Shown: positions 1-11,827, counted from the stretch's first letter. The stretch: 64,000 bases of DNA from Epiperipatus broadwayi (GCA_028023455.1 JAQFVV010000945.1:89503-153502); one strand, 5' to 3'. A program made the numbers and translations. The notes: a model not told the origin generated them from the sequence alone.

Positions 1-425
1 AATGGTTGATATAATAGTAGGGTAAAGTATATCTAAAAATGATAATATACATGGAAAAAATATGGATCAATTTGGATTAATAATACCTTTGGTTATATTT
101 AATAAAAAAGATATTTTTTACAAAGCTCATACTTTTCATATGCACTTTTTACAATGCTTTACTTATTATGTGTCAATTTCAATTGAGGATCAAATTTTTT
201 CAGATGTAAAAAAATGTATTACAAACACCTATTACATAAACATACAATAACTTTATTTAATACATATATATCTACATATAGTTATCATTAATTGTAAATA
301 CTCCAAATGCATAATATATATCTTAAATTTAATCAACTATGTGAGAATAATAATATATATAAACAAAATAAAATATTATATATATAGTAGATAAAATTAC
401 TGTATTTGTATTTTTGACTGTTACC
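1..425. other. AT-rich non-coding stretch, nothing recognised
   Basis: This stretch is very AT-rich with short TA runs. It has no coding signal beyond a chance 62-codon frame at 62-250 and no repeat that I can match elsewhere in the window. It probably lies downstream of, or in an intron of, the minus-strand aminotransferase-like gene. Confidence 0.5.
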
Positions 426-712
426 TTTGGCAAGATGGCTCAGTTGGTTAAAGCATTACCTTAAAATTCAATAATCAAGAATCTAGGGACCCAGGTTCAA
501 ATCCCATTCTAGTACTGTCACTGGTCAGGCCAGCAACACCCAAAGAAGAGAGGAGAGCAATACTTCTAGAAAGGTTGTGTATATACTAACCTGTTTGATG
601 TGCTATTACTAACAGTTGAATGTATTTGGAATATTTAAATAAAGTTAAATTTTCTAAAGACATTCAATAAACATAATAGATGATGGAAATAGTCCGATAT
701 AAAAATACAACT
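426..712 (+). mobile_element. tRNA-derived SINE, family A, full-length copy
   Basis: The head is tRNA-like. A box A-type motif (TGGCTCAGTTGG, 436-447) and a box B-type motif (GGTTCAAATCC, 494-504) mark an internal RNA polymerase III promoter. A body of about 200 bp follows and ends near GATGGAAATAGTCCGATATA. The same body and tail recur at 63206-63490 in the same orientation and at 3676-3838 in reverse, so this is a dispersed family. I did not find a clear target-site duplication. Confidence 0.8.
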
Positions 713-957
713 AGAACACCATCATCACAAACCTTCAGTAAAACAAAATTACTGTATGTTTATATAACAGATAATTGTAATACAATTTTTTATACATGAA
801 GAAGACTGGTAGTCAGTCAAAACTGCTATATATTAAACAAAGTATAGTGAAAATGCATTGTGAGAAATGTGATTGTTTTGAAAAGATTTATTAGAAACAA
901 TGTAATAACAGTAAAGAAGTTTTGGACGTCATGAAAAAAAAAGAATATGATGATATT

Positions 958-1085
958 TAACCGAGTTTAGACTTTATATCTGGCTAAGAATAATATGATA
1001 ACTTTTAATCTGATAAATGATTAGTAATAATCATCAGTCTATTTATCTCTAATGGATAGAGTAAAAGATGTGAGCGTAGGAAGTT
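958..1085 (+). repeat. Dispersed repeat R2, copy 1
   Basis: This AT-rich unit is built around ATGATTAGTAATAATCAT followed by a motif like GATGTCAAAGTTGTGAGTG. Similar units occur near 6850, 13530, 54210, 59320, 61500 and 62105. The copies are diverged and no terminal structure is visible, so its class is unknown. Confidence 0.5.
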
Positions 1086-1444
1086 AAGTACTTGAAGATC
1101 TACCCTATTGTTCAAACAGTATTATAATTTACACATACCCTTATGTAGTAAATGTCAACTTACCTCATCTAATAATTGAAACATATATCATTGTAATGTG
1201 GTTTTATAGGGATTAAAGCATGGTAGTTTACACAATTTTGTTTATTATCAGTAATCATAACTGAGTAAATCAATTCCAACAACAGCAAAAAAAAAGTTAC
1301 AAACAAAAAAAATAAAATGAGAAAACTGGATAGAGAATTACGGCGGCATGTAATTAAAAGATGGAAATGTGGTTTTGTGAGAACCATAATCATATTGCAA
1401 GTATTCTTAATCTTCTTTATGAAGTATTATAACCATATCGTTCT

Positions 1445-1880
1445 TATTGCATTGCCAAATCCATATAAGATTAATATCATCTATGTCCTTTATTACTTTT
1501 TACAATGCTTTTTTACAACCATATAATACTAAAAAGTACATGGGGATGATTTAGTATTATATGGTATACATTTTTTTACAACCCACTATTGACAGTTTCG
1601 ATTGCCTCAGCAATCTTCTTCAGAACTCCTAAGTAATAAAGAACATAGATGATATTAATATCCTATTGAAAGTTGGGTACAGATAGCTGGGATTTTTTAC
1701 AACCATATAATACTAAAAAGTACATGGGGATGATTTAGTATTATATGGTATACATTTTTTTACAACCCACTATTGACAGTTTCGATTGCCTCAGCAATCT
1801 TCTTCAGAACTCCTAAGTAATAAAGAACATAGATGATATTAATATCCTATTGAAAGTTGGGTACAGATAGGTGGGAAATG
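1445..1880. repeat. MITE-like inverted-repeat element with an internal 184-bp tandem duplication
   Basis: The left end (CCAAATCCATATAAGAT then CATCTATGTCCTTTATTAC) is inverted relative to the right-hand AGTAATAAAGAACATAGATG. An internal unit beginning ACAACCATATAATAC occurs twice, at 1515 and 1699, a period of 184 bp, and the two copies are almost identical. The same termini form the smaller element at 4990-5185. The near-identity points to a recent local duplication. Confidence 0.7.
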
Positions 1881-3675
1881 GCATGAACCCACATTGATCA
1901 GGATCTTTTAATATAATTTAAAGTCTGGATCTAGAATAGAAATAACCTAATAACATTTAGACTAACAAATGCTCATTACTATATTGTTCCAAAAGTGGTG
2001 ATTGTTAACAAACTGTATACAGGAAGTACGATGCTTAAAATTGGATTGTTGGCAGTGTATGACTAAAAATTGAACATCAACAAAAGTAAAAGAAGGGTAT
2101 TGTAATATGAACCTGCAGAAAAGTTGAGTTCAGCTGAAACGCATATGGCTTTATTCATTTGTGTAAAAGTAAGGGTTCCAACTAGTAGTCTAAATGACTG
2201 AAGATGAGCTAGTGGAGCAATGAGAAAAGATAGGTTGCAGTGAAAACATGACCTTTGATGATTTAGCATTATGTCTTAAAAAGCAATAGAAAATATGTTT
2301 TATTTGATACTGCTATCTATTTAAAACTAGTCACAATAAATAAATGTTTATGGACATAGGTACGAATATACATTACTGAATAGTTCAAAATATGTGTATG
2401 TAAAAGCAAATATAGTAAAGAAATATTTTATCATAATTAAACTTTGTAGAATTTCAAATAATTTACTACTGGAAACAGTTCATATTTTAAGATTCGTTTT
2501 ATCTGATGGAAGGCTGATGTTATTTGATATGAAGCTGAAGTATATAATTGTTTACAGCCAACAAATAATGTTTTCTGGTGAATAAATAATTGAGACACAA
2601 TTCAAATAATATCACCAGTTATAAGAATTCATTGTTCATCACAGTTGGTGAGATTACCAAGGTGTAGTTGTTGCAAGTAACAGTCAATAAGGTAGAAGAG
2701 TGCTACAATTCATCCTGACAAGCCTAACATTTTTAGCCATGTTATCTTGCATTCTAAAAGGTCCAGTTGAAGCTAAATGCTTCAAACTTGAGAATGCTTG
2801 AGTAGATTCTGATAATAATGGGTAACATGCATGACTTTCAGACTAATTCCAGAGGGTGAATTATTGTTATGTTCATGATTCGATAACCCTTGCTTTTCCC
2901 TCAACTGGATCTCAATTTTATAACCGCCTTCCTTACTTTACCACGAACAATCACATTTTATTGAAACATAGTTAGGTGATTAGAACCATAGACTATTTGT
3001 TTACTTTATTATTGTTTCAATGTCCACTTTATTATACTCTGAATTTTATTCAGAAATCACTAGAGTTTGGACAAGTCCATTATTAATGACAAGCATAGGA
3101 CAAATCCATAGCAGAAGTGAATTTGATTACTAACTTAAAAGATTACAAAAGCAGTCTGTATTATGGCCTATGATAAAATACGAATTCAATATTACACTTC
3201 TAAATTATACAAACAAAATAGAATATTAACTTTCACAGTCTCCACAAATGAAAAAATAATTTTAGAATGAGTTCTTAGAAAAGTGATAACTCATTTGTCG
3301 GTTCTATTTTGAAATTCACATTAATTTTCTTTTCGTTGTTTTAGTAATTTAGTTAATAATCTTCTGCTATATATCAATTTTTTTGGGTTACAATCTTGTT
3401 TAAGGACCATGTTTATTTATATATCATTAATATGACTTATCCAATTTGAAGGTCACTGACAGAGCTAGCCTGAAAAAAAAGAGCCCGGTGCAATGTTTTT
3501 GTGTTAAGATCCCTTTTATATATGACAAATACAGTCATTAAAATAATATTTGCAGATATAGGTATATTGCCTTACAATTAGTATAAATCAAGTCGATAAT
3601 GATTATTTTGATTAAACTTTTTTTATTTATTTTGAATCAGAATTTGCAAAAGACATAGATCTTCACTTTTAGCTG
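1881..3675. other. Non-coding DNA, no element recognised
   Basis: I see no convincing exon on either strand and no repeat ends. The downstream exons of the aminotransferase-like gene could lie here but none was recognised. The part near 2560-2700 weakly resembles 29745-29830 (shared AATAATGTTTTCTGG), which may mark an old unidentified repeat. Confidence 0.4.
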
Positions 3676-3838
3676 TATTTTTATATTGGACTATTTCCAT
3701 CATCTAATATGTGTGTTGAATGTCTTTAGAAAAGTTTAATTTTTAGTTAAATATTCCAAATGCATTCAACTGTTAGTAATATGACAGCAAACAGGTTAGT
3801 ATATGCACAATGTTTCGAGAGGTATTTCTCTGGATAAT
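3676..3838 (-). mobile_element. SINE family A, 3' part, reverse orientation
   Basis: Read on the minus strand, this matches the body and tail of the copy at 426-712, including the conserved 3' end near CTAAAGACATTCAACACAC. The tRNA-like head is missing, so the copy is 5'-truncated. Confidence 0.7.
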
Positions 3839-4539
3839 TTGAGATGGCAAAAGATGTGTGAAATTGAAGATCAGGTCAATGAAAATAACAGAATGGGGAA
3901 ATGGATGATTTTGTGACTGCTCTCAGGACAGAGCACAATTGATGACAAGCATCATCATCAATTAAGTAGTTCTTTTAGTAGCAATTCAAATTTGCATATG
4001 TGTGTTTATTTGCATAAGGAAGTAATTTCTTTCTTCTTTATAATCCAAAATTGATTGCATTTTCAGTGAAGTTCACCCTAGCATACCTATATTGGAATTA
4101 AATATTTTCATGAATTGTTATTATAATAAAGAATAGAAAAGGAAATTATATCCATGTTAACAGAAATAACTTTTGCCTTTTGATACTGCCAGGAAACATC
4201 TATTTTAATATATGCAATTCTCATGCATATCAATTGGTGACATTCAATAGTATTCATCTAATTTGTCATTGCTTTTTGAATATTAAAGATAATGTAAAGA
4301 TGTTCCCTATCATAATACTTAAAGTAATAGAGCAGCAGACACTGGAGTTCAAAACCCCCAAACTTCAATGCAACTCTGTTATATCTGGTGCTCAAACTTC
4401 TTATGGATTTCTCAGCAATAAAGTTATCTCATTATTTTTAGTAGGAATTAATAATATATATTGTATATTTTTTTTATTTCTGGTAGGATTTTTATTATAA
4501 GTAAGTCTAAAATATTATGTATGCATATATGCATATTTA
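3839..4539. other. Non-coding DNA, nothing recognised
   Basis: A 106-codon open frame at 4180-4500 has no recognisable family, no coding-like composition and no splice context. It is treated as chance. Confidence 0.4.
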
Positions 4540-5299
4540 CAGTGTGTCCTAATAAAAAGGTGACTGGTTCTTTCTCCAAACTGCCTGCAGGGTTACCTTT
4601 AAAAATGTATGTTATGTTGTGGCATAGTTTAATTATTCACCATACAAATTTTAAAGTGTTGGCATTAGTATGACTAGATTAGCATGAAATGTGACAGTGT
4701 GTTTTATATCTTTGTCAATCATGTTTGTGCTCTCCAAATCAATCACAAAATCTTGCAAACCATTTAAAAACATTATTGAAAACCATGACTTCACTGCTAT
4801 AGATAGTCCAAACCATTTCAAATGTTTCCATAGTCAAATTTTCTACAGTTTAAAACAAAATTTAACTATATCCTGTTGTTCCATTGTGAGTTATAGTAAA
4901 ATACACACTGTCATATTTCATGTTACAACTTGTGACCCAGAGATGATAGCAATTTAAAGTTTTTGTGGTGAATAGCTAAACTTTATCATTATAAAATATA
5001 ATATTAATATTATCTATGTTCTTTATTACTTTTTACAAAGCTTTTTTTACAACCTACTATTGATGGTTTCGATTACCCCAGCAATCTTTTTCAGAACTCT
5101 AACAATAGTGGGTTGTAAAAAAAGCATTGTGAAAAGTAGTAAAGAACATAGATGGTATTAATATTATATGGATTTGGCAATAGAATAAGATGATGTTGTA
5201 ATACTATATTGTTATGTAAGCATTAATTCAGAGATGGCATTGCAGGCAACGTGGAGAGAGAATAAGTCATCAATTATTTTTCTTCTGAGACACACTCTG
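4540..5299. mobile_element. Tc1/mariner-like non-autonomous transposon, copy 1
   Basis: The element starts CAGTGTGTCC and ends in the inverted ACACACTCTG. It is flanked by TA on both sides (4538-4539 and 5300-5301), the expected Tc1/mariner target duplication. Subterminal inverted blocks follow: GGTTCTTTCTCCAAACTGCC on the left and a matching GGCAACGTGGAGAGAGAA on the right. A second copy is at 41539-42055. No transposase frame remains. A smaller MITE is inserted at about 4990-5185. The element ends about 60 bp beyond the splice donor of the aminotransferase exon at 5360-5580. Confidence 0.75.
4990..5185. mobile_element. MITE nested inside the Tc1-like element
   Basis: An inverted repeat of about 50 bp (left ATCTATGTTCTTTATTAC, right GTAGTAAAGAACATAGAT) encloses a short core. 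The core contains GGTTTCGATTACCCCAGC, shared with the 1445-1880 element. The sister Tc1-like copy at 41539-42055 lacks this block at the equivalent place, which shows it is a nested insertion. Confidence 0.7.
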
Positions 5300-5359
5300 T
5301 ACACATTAATTCAACTATTGATTGTTATAATAAAAGAGATAAAACTAAAAATATATTAC

Positions 5360-5580
5360 CTGTCCATAAAAATTCTGAATTGAATCCTGAGCCAAAACCA
5401 TGGGAAATTAGTTGAGAGTGTATTTGCTTTTGAAATTTCTTGGTATACAAAAAGCCACATCCTTTAGGACAACACAACCACTTGTGACCATTGGAAACAT
5501 AAAAGTCTGCATTGAGAGAAGATAAGTCCATTGGCAAAACACCCAATGCATGAGCGCCATCTACAAGTACACACACATTC
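5360..5580 (-). CDS. Class V PLP aminotransferase-fold enzyme, internal exon with the cofactor lysine
   Basis: This 221-bp exon is bounded by an acceptor (TTTTTACTAG before 5580) and a donor (ACAG/GTAATA at 5360). It completes an Arg codon split after its second base, then encodes 73 codons and leaves one base. Visible motifs are VDGAHALGVLP, whose Asp contacts the pyridine nitrogen of PLP in this fold, and FYVSNGHKWLCCPKGCGFLY, whose Lys is the Schiff-base lysine. It ends at SEFLWTG, where the family continues GT-R-D. This matches isopenicillin N epimerase-like / L-cysteine desulfhydrase-like proteins found in many invertebrates. The substrate cannot be told from sequence. The reading frame is intact. 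An in-frame Met early in the exon is not the protein start, because the frame continues upstream through the splice junction. Confidence 0.93.
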
Positions 5581-5844
5581 CTAGTAAAAAAAAAAAGTTA
5601 AATATTGAATTATATGTTGATACATATATTTTTACAGGTAATAATAGCAAATATTTTTTTTATGGGGGGAGGGAGGGACAAAAGTGTAGATCTCAAGTGA
5701 AATGACAGGTGAGGGAACAATTCGTGCGGAGAAAAAAATCAACTGCTATTGCCTAATCACTTTTAGAACTATAAATAATATCCAAACTTGTATTCGAGTA
5801 TTTCAAAATTGTATTCATCATGTTTCAGGCAACGGTATATTAAT

Positions 5845-6000
5845 CAGACAGTTTGTTGCTTGGTAGGTCATAAGATGTTGAGCATCGGAAATAACAAGGT
5901 TGGCTATGATCCATGGACTCTGTCGTTGCACTAAATTACAGATGTAACTTGTAAAGTCATATTCTATTCTCTCTTTGGAAATTGAATCACTTATTCCCAT
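5845..6000 (-). mobile_element. SINE family C, single reverse copy
   Basis: On the minus strand the block around AGTCCATGGATCATAGCC, followed by TCCGATGCTCAACATCTTATG, matches the monomer of the tandem array at 54545-55650 (GTCCATGGATCACAGC, then TCTGATGCTTGAACTTCTTATG). A 60-codon frame at 5818-6000 is an accident of this repeat. Confidence 0.65.
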
Positions 6001-6139
6001 AAGAAAAAAATGAAATGCAAAATTGTTGGTCAGATGTGATGCGAATACAAAGGGGCTCGCAAGAATAATCAGGACTATTCATCATTTTATATAAAAGAAA
6101 CATCTTGGTACCTAAAAGGGTCAATCCAAAATATTTGTC

Positions 6140-6665
6140 ATATAGATATAATTTTAAATATAGAAGCAGTTTAAATGCTGTTACAGTAAATAATACCCTC
6201 TCCTACTTTAGTACATGACAATACTATAGTAAAAAAAATGAAACATTTTCTTATTGGTCTTCTCTCTAAATTAAAAAAAATAATCGCCTTTTATACTTAA
6301 GGTAGAAAGAGTAAAGCCTAATCAATCTAATCTTATTGTCATATACTGAGGTGGGAGGGTATACTGCGGAAGCTTTTAAAGTGGTTCTATTTAATGTTAT
6401 ATGTACTCATGTTATGAATTACTTTGTTACATATATGGATCGTTTAATATGTATTACAAAGTAAAATAAATAAAATAAGTAAGATAATTCTTTGCTTTGT
6501 TAGTAAAAAAGCAATCAGATCAATTTACAACCAATCAGATAATTAGATTGATTAGGATTCACTCCTTCTGCCTTAAGTATAAAAGATAATCTTACAGTAT
6601 TATTTATTGTAGCAGCATTTAATGCAATTCTATTTAATATTATATATAAACTTCCGCTTTACCAT
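6140..6665. repeat. Foldback element with long imperfect inverted arms
   Basis: The left arm (around 6285-6335, CTTTTATACTTAAGGTAGAA then GCCTAATCAATCTAAT) is inverted in the right arm (around 6540-6590, ATTAGATTGATTAGGATTC then CTGCCTTAAGTATAAAAG). Outer arms also match: AAATGCTGTTACAGTAAATA on the left and TATTTATTGTAGCAGCATTT on the right. There is no coding capacity. It is probably a MITE or foldback transposon. Confidence 0.65.
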
Positions 6666-6849
6666 GCACTCTTAAAAACCCATAAATAAAGACATCTGAA
6701 AATAGAAAATAATCCCAAAGATGAATTTTGTGCTGAATCAATAATCTCCAGTTAGAGCCAATCACAATCTCCTATACATTACTTCATCTTGTGCGTTTTG
6801 AGATAAGAATTATTCCACGTGCTTGTCCTTAATTTAAAAAAAACAACAA

Positions 6850-7015
6850 TTAACTTTAAGTTTAATATTAATATATCTAAGTGTATATTGGGATTAGGAA
6901 TGATATGATAATCTCTAGCTTAATAAGTGATTAATTATAACCATTAATGTATTTAGATACCATGGATGGTATTAAAAGTATAAGTGCAGAAAATTTGACA
7001 CTTGTAATATGAGAT
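6850..7015 (+). repeat. Dispersed repeat R2, copy 2
   Basis: It shares with the other R2 units the order ATAATCTCTAGCTTAATA, TGATTA, ATTAATGTATTTAGATAC and a final TTTGACACTTGTAA. The copy is diverged. Confidence 0.5.
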
Positions 7016-8354
7016 TTTGCCAGGGTAAAAGATGTAAACCTGTAGTTCAGATTTATTTATATTTGCTTTATTGCTAATATAAACCATGATAATTCCATTG
7101 ATTTCCTATGAGAAGTAGAAGTCAACCAGAGATGTTCCAAAGGTGCTTTTAAAAATATATTTCTGAGTGGCTTCTACTAACCAGAAAATAAGTAATGGGA
7201 ACCAAATGAAACATTATTGTAGGGCAGGCATTTATAAAAAATCCTAAATATAGGTTTATATACAAATATACATTAGAATTTAATTTATAGGTGATAAACA
7301 TTTTGCACTCACAACTTTGATACCATCCAATTCAGGTAAACACATTAATATATAAATGTTAATCATTTATGAGCCTAGAGATTATTATATCATTCCTATC
7401 TCAGATATAAAATTTAAAGTTCATTTAAATATTAACATATCTATTTTTTTAACTAAACATAAACACAGAATATTTCAACATCATTTCATTTTTCCATGTG
7501 TAAATCTTAGAGATATGCATAAACCTTCCACTATAAGATTGTAACCTCAGCCAAAAAAAATGTGTCAGTTCAGTATGAAACAGATCTTGGAAGCCATTTG
7601 TCTTTTTCAAATGTCTCTACTTACATATTTCAAGAATGTGTCATGGACATGGAATGGAAGTTATATATATATAGACATTATTCTTAATTCTCCAAGTACA
7701 TTAATTTGCTGTAAATATTATCTTTGTGTTGGTATTTGGACTGAATCTCATTATACATCTTTTGGGCAGTAAATGTCATTTAGGAATTTTGAAGGGATTC
7801 CGGATTTCTTTGCCCAAAAGGTGGATAATGGGGTTGAGATGTCAGCATATGCGATATTGATGACCGGTAAAAGCATAGATGTACTTATCTCTACACACAT
7901 ATATATATATATTTAACAATTTTATCAGAATATCATCTTCCCAATCATCATACGAATAAAAACTAGATTTTATAAGTTATTTAATTTGGAAAAATTAATG
8001 ATGGAAGTAAGAGTTAAATCTATGTTTATAAATAGTTTAATTGATGATAATATTAATAAGAGAAATATTTTTACCTGTTTTCCTTTTGATTTAATGATTA
8101 CTTTAACATTTAAGTAAATATGCATTTATTTTTATATAGCGCATGTTTATAAATTGTAATACATTAAAGATCAGCCTTTCAAGCTACTGTGCATGCACTT
8201 TTTACTAGTGTTAATAATAAATGATAATAATGCGTTTATAATATTGGATGCATATTACAATTATTTTTTTACATAGTCTATGATATATGTTATTCAACTA
8301 ACTGGAATATTTTTTGCATAGGAGGATTCAGTTCATATGCTTAAACATGCGGTT
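7016..8354. other. Non-coding intron DNA, nothing firm
   Basis: Two open frames of 60-70 codons (7356-7544 and 7560-7772) have no recognisable family and no exon boundaries. Around 8125-8210 there is a weak match to 48880-48975 and 50560-50640 (ATATAGCGC then CATGCAC/CATGCGCAGT), an old unclassified repeat. Confidence 0.4.
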
Positions 8355-8750
8355 AAAAAGAGTACCAAACACTCCATACAGTAGTGCCACCAAGTACAAT
8401 CCTTCATAATCAATGGAGGCAGGAAGAGTTGTGAATAAAATCCTTATTTAGCGCCTACTCATCCAATATCCCCAGACTAATTTTTAGCTTGTGGCTTTCA
8501 TCAGTGAGGAGCCTTGGATTTGAAAACACTGTACTTAGATCTTAGGATTCAATCGCTGCTGGAGGATGGCATTGGATCTGATCTGACTGCAGTGCTCTCA
8601 AATCCAAGGCTCATCACTGATGAAAGCCACAAGCTAGAAACTAGTCTAGGAATGTTGGAAGAGTAGATAATAAATAGGGATTTTATGCACAAATCTTTTT
8701 GCATCCATTGATTATGAAGGCTTGCATTTGATGGCATTACTGTATGAGAG
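8355..8750. repeat. Foldback MITE of the CATACAG family, long hairpin copy
   Basis: The left end reads CACTCCATACAGTAGTGCCA and the right end is an inverted version near GGCATTACTGTATGAGAG. Inner arms are also inverted (TAGCTTGTGGCTTTCATCAG against CTGATGAAAGCCACAAGCTA), giving arms of about 175 bp around a short centre at about 8560-8575. Related copies lie at 11828, 13195, 24985, 35830, 45420, 46497 and 58345-58990. Confidence 0.75.
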
Positions 8751-8857
8751 TTTGATATAGTTTGTTACTGTAGAAAGTGCACTTATACAATAATTTTTTG
8801 AATTCCAATGAAAATCATCAATTACAACTCTCAGAAAATTAAGCATCACCATTAAGA

Positions 8858-9030
8858 ACTGAAACACAGGCTTATTATATACCTGATTGCTGGTTTAGCA
8901 TGAAATACGTATATTGGTGATTGTTTATCTTTTCAACATATATGTGTTTAAGTGTAACAGTATTATTAGATAGAGTGGAGAGTGGTGGTTCATGTCAAAG
9001 TCTGTGCTCATATACCCTATATATATATAT
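8858..9030 (-). repeat. Repeat R1, left fragment, split by a 2.1-kb insertion
   Basis: This carries the R1 motifs GGTTTAGCATGAAATACGTA, GATAGAGTGGAGAGTGGTGG and GTCTGTGCTCATATACCC. It stops in a TA run at about 9030. The continuation, ending in ATAATAAGCCTGTGTTTCAG, resumes at 11108. One R1 copy has therefore been split by the intervening DNA. Confidence 0.65.
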
Positions 9031-11107
9031 TATAACAATCGGAAGTGTAAGTGGAGATCGAATCTAACTGAAAAAACAATATCTGCAACTACCAGGGCGC
9101 CATCTAGGCATTTGAGCCTAGAAACATTTATAAAGTAGGCAGATACGCGCTGTTAAGATTCCACTTTATTTAAATATTCCGATCGTTAGCCCAAGTCACT
9201 AGCTCAGTGAGTAGCAGAGATAATAAAATATAAATTTTATATCTTAAATATAAAAGAATAAAAGCCACTGCCAGAAATTAACACATAAAAATATTTATTT
9301 ACGCACATATAAAATCATTCTAAATTCGAGGAATAAGTTTAACCTTTAGATTTTTATATTAACTTGTAAATTTACATTTAAAAAGATTTCAATAAGTTTA
9401 ATTTTTATTTAGTGAGTCGAGTATGAATAGACTATATAGGTCTGCATTTGAAAAGAAAATATTCTTTCCCTTATTTAACCTTAGGCCAAAAGTTCGTAGT
9501 CAAAACGGCGCCAATCCATCTGATACATTTATGTATTCAATGTAGCATGAAAATACGACAACACAAAATACTGTACTGTCAGGAATGTACATCTGAACAG
9601 TAAGTAGAATTAGAGAAGACATTGACTCTCCACCAACAGGAATGTTACATCTGTTGGCAAGTAGAACAATAAACAAAAAACTCCATAGGAATGGACTGCG
9701 GTCTTCTGCCGACTTACAAACCCATCCATAGGCAAACAGAAAGTGTGTGGCGTATATATGCAATCCTGCCCGTAGCGGATCTCATACTACATCTACTAAT
9801 TACACAAATATATCCAATCCATTGAGCCAATTCAACTACGAAACGAATAACCTAAGATTACCCTCCCTTAATATAACTTTACAAAACTATATAGCCATTC
9901 ACGCCCGACTTAAATTTAACATTTAGATACGTTCGCACAAATGAATTTTATAAAATTTGTTTTAAAATGTTGAGTATAGATCAGCTGCACAGATTCCACG
10001 GTCAAAAACATTCCAAATTAAACACAACCGATCAAAATACAAAGTCATCGATAAACGTCACTTGCATAGGGAATATACAAATCCCATTAGCATTCATCGT
10101 AAGATGCTGCAGTGATATCGTTGACCTATATATTCTAATCGAATGTGAAAACCACAACATAATCAACCGCTAAAGAATCTATGCAACGTCCATACCCAAC
10201 CTTAAATTTCCTCATTTAAAATTTAAACAATAAATATTAATACAAATAAAATAATAAATGGAAATGATTTTTTTTTTTTTATCAAACGCAAATATATAAA
10301 ATTAAACATTTTCAATTGATTTTAAACTTAAAAGTCAGATAGAAGTTCATAAGCTTGAACGAAAGTTCTTAGTTATTTTTAAATTTAGAGTTCATGTCAA
10401 TATAGCTTACAGTAGAAGAGTCCAGGTTCCTGTTTTTTAATTCCCGCGACGTCTCCATTGGAAGATAATGTTCTGGAGGTAGCATTAGCTGGTTCCATTC
10501 TTGTATCACAGTCTTTTCATTTTATATTTTTTTTAAAACAAAAAAAAAATGAGAGAGAACGGCAAGTGCGTCTTACCGTTCTCATCAAATCAAGTCCGAA
10601 AAAACTGTCTGGAACTCAATATTTCTCTTTTTATAGTAAATCTCCAGATTGAATGAACAAAGACGTCACTAATCCAAATTTTCGTTCGGGTCCGGGCTGA
10701 GGCTTGGTGCTTCCATTGGTCAAGCTAAAATCTCTTTATTCTCTTATCTAATTTACTCTCTGACTTTTTAATTAGACAGCTTTTGGATAATTAATAAACA
10801 ATCATTTCCATTTACAGATTACAGGAATTAATTAATACCTGTTTTTATTTTTACTTACGTTATTTCTTTTTTAAACTATTTTTATATTTAAATCTTTTTT
10901 TATAAAAAAAATACATTCAAATACCTTTTTTTATTTATTAAAAAAAAATATTTTTAAAGTTTAGCATCTGTGCGAATATATACGTTTAACAAACATTTTA
11001 ATTTTAGCGTTTAGTTTTTTTTTCTTTTTAATACACTTATTTTTATATGCGAACTTAAAAGTTTTTATTTCAATTTAATGTAACGACATATTTATATATC
11101 GTTACAA
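9031..11107. other. Unidentified 2.1-kb insertion inside repeat R1
   Basis: This block is absent from the other R1 copies and is flanked by TA runs. It looks less AT-rich than its surroundings in places (for example 9040-9200, 9480-9780 and 10670-10720). It has two modest open frames: 9500-9763 on the minus strand, which is hydrophobic, and 9967-10173 on the plus strand. Neither can be assigned with confidence. Near the right edge GTAACGA and TCGTTAC form a short palindrome (11080-11105). A second, wider inverted pair is ACGTTCGCACAAATG (about 9929) against CATCTGTGCGAATATATACG (about 10967). I cannot classify it; a decayed LTR element or an unknown DNA transposon are both possible. Confidence 0.45.
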
Positions 11108-11535
11108 TATATATATAGACACAGCTATATAATAAGCCTGTGTTTCAGTTATTACATTGTAGAGATGTTTGCCCATCCTTGCATATGTATTAAATGGATT
11201 ATGTCCTGTACATGTGGGGTTCAGATTGACCTTAGGCCAACATGAGTGTGACAAGAATCTTGGCCTCAGGGTGGCCTTTGAGCATTCCATCATCAGATTT
11301 TCAATTGGATGGATGGTTGAAGAGTTGGAGTGTGGAGTAGATTGAAGCCTGTCCATTAAAGTATGAGGATTGTCTATCTTAATATATATCTGAGCACTTA
11401 TAGTATATATGTGTGGAGATGATAATCTGGACCAACTGATGATTGCTGGTTTAGCATGAAATACATATATTGGTGATGTGTTTAAGTGTATCAGTGGGTC
11501 GTGTGAAAGTCTGTGCTCATATACCCTATATATTA
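11108..11535 (-). repeat. Repeat R1, right fragment with the wider R1 body
   Basis: It includes the inner R1 section (TTGAAGCCTGTCCATTAAAG near 11342 and the ATCAGATTTTCAATTGGATGG block near 11291) followed by the GATTGCTGGTTTAGCATGAA section. The 84-codon frame at 11102-11356 parallels one at 49901-50209 because both lie in the same part of R1. Whether this part was ever protein-coding is unclear. Confidence 0.6.
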
Positions 11536-11827
11536 TAGGTTATTAAGACAAAGCACCATTTTGCCACTTAATTCATTCATTGATAATAATTTTCAAAGAA
11601 ATATGAAGTAAAATATAGATTAGATAAAAGGTTTTATAATAGCTGAAAAATAAAAATCAGTATACATTTTAGAAGCAGTAACCTACCCTATATCACTTTA
11701 GAGTTATGCATGTAAGCATAATCAGACATCACATGGCATATGTGAATGAGATTTTTACTCATGATTATTTGAGCTAAAGTAGAAGAAATACTGCTTCTAT
11801 TGCAGATTGTAATTGTAAGTTAGAAGA

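Noticed and set aside
1150-1290. Possible downstream exon (acceptor TTTACTCAG, donor GATGAG/GTAAGT on the minus strand)
   Set aside because: All three frames contain stops and the one mostly open frame does not resemble the C-terminal part of class V aminotransferases.
4180-4957. Three consecutive plus-strand frames of 70-106 codons
   Set aside because: No family, no coding composition, and the later ones overlap the Tc1-like element.
5818-6000. Small minus-strand gene or extra exon of the aminotransferase
   Set aside because: Its sequence matches SINE family C (GTCCATGGATCA, then TCTTATGA) and does not fit the enzyme family.
9500-9763. Membrane protein exon on the minus strand
   Set aside because: It is hydrophobic and open, but has no recognisable family and no clear splice sites. 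Kept only as part of the unidentified insertion.
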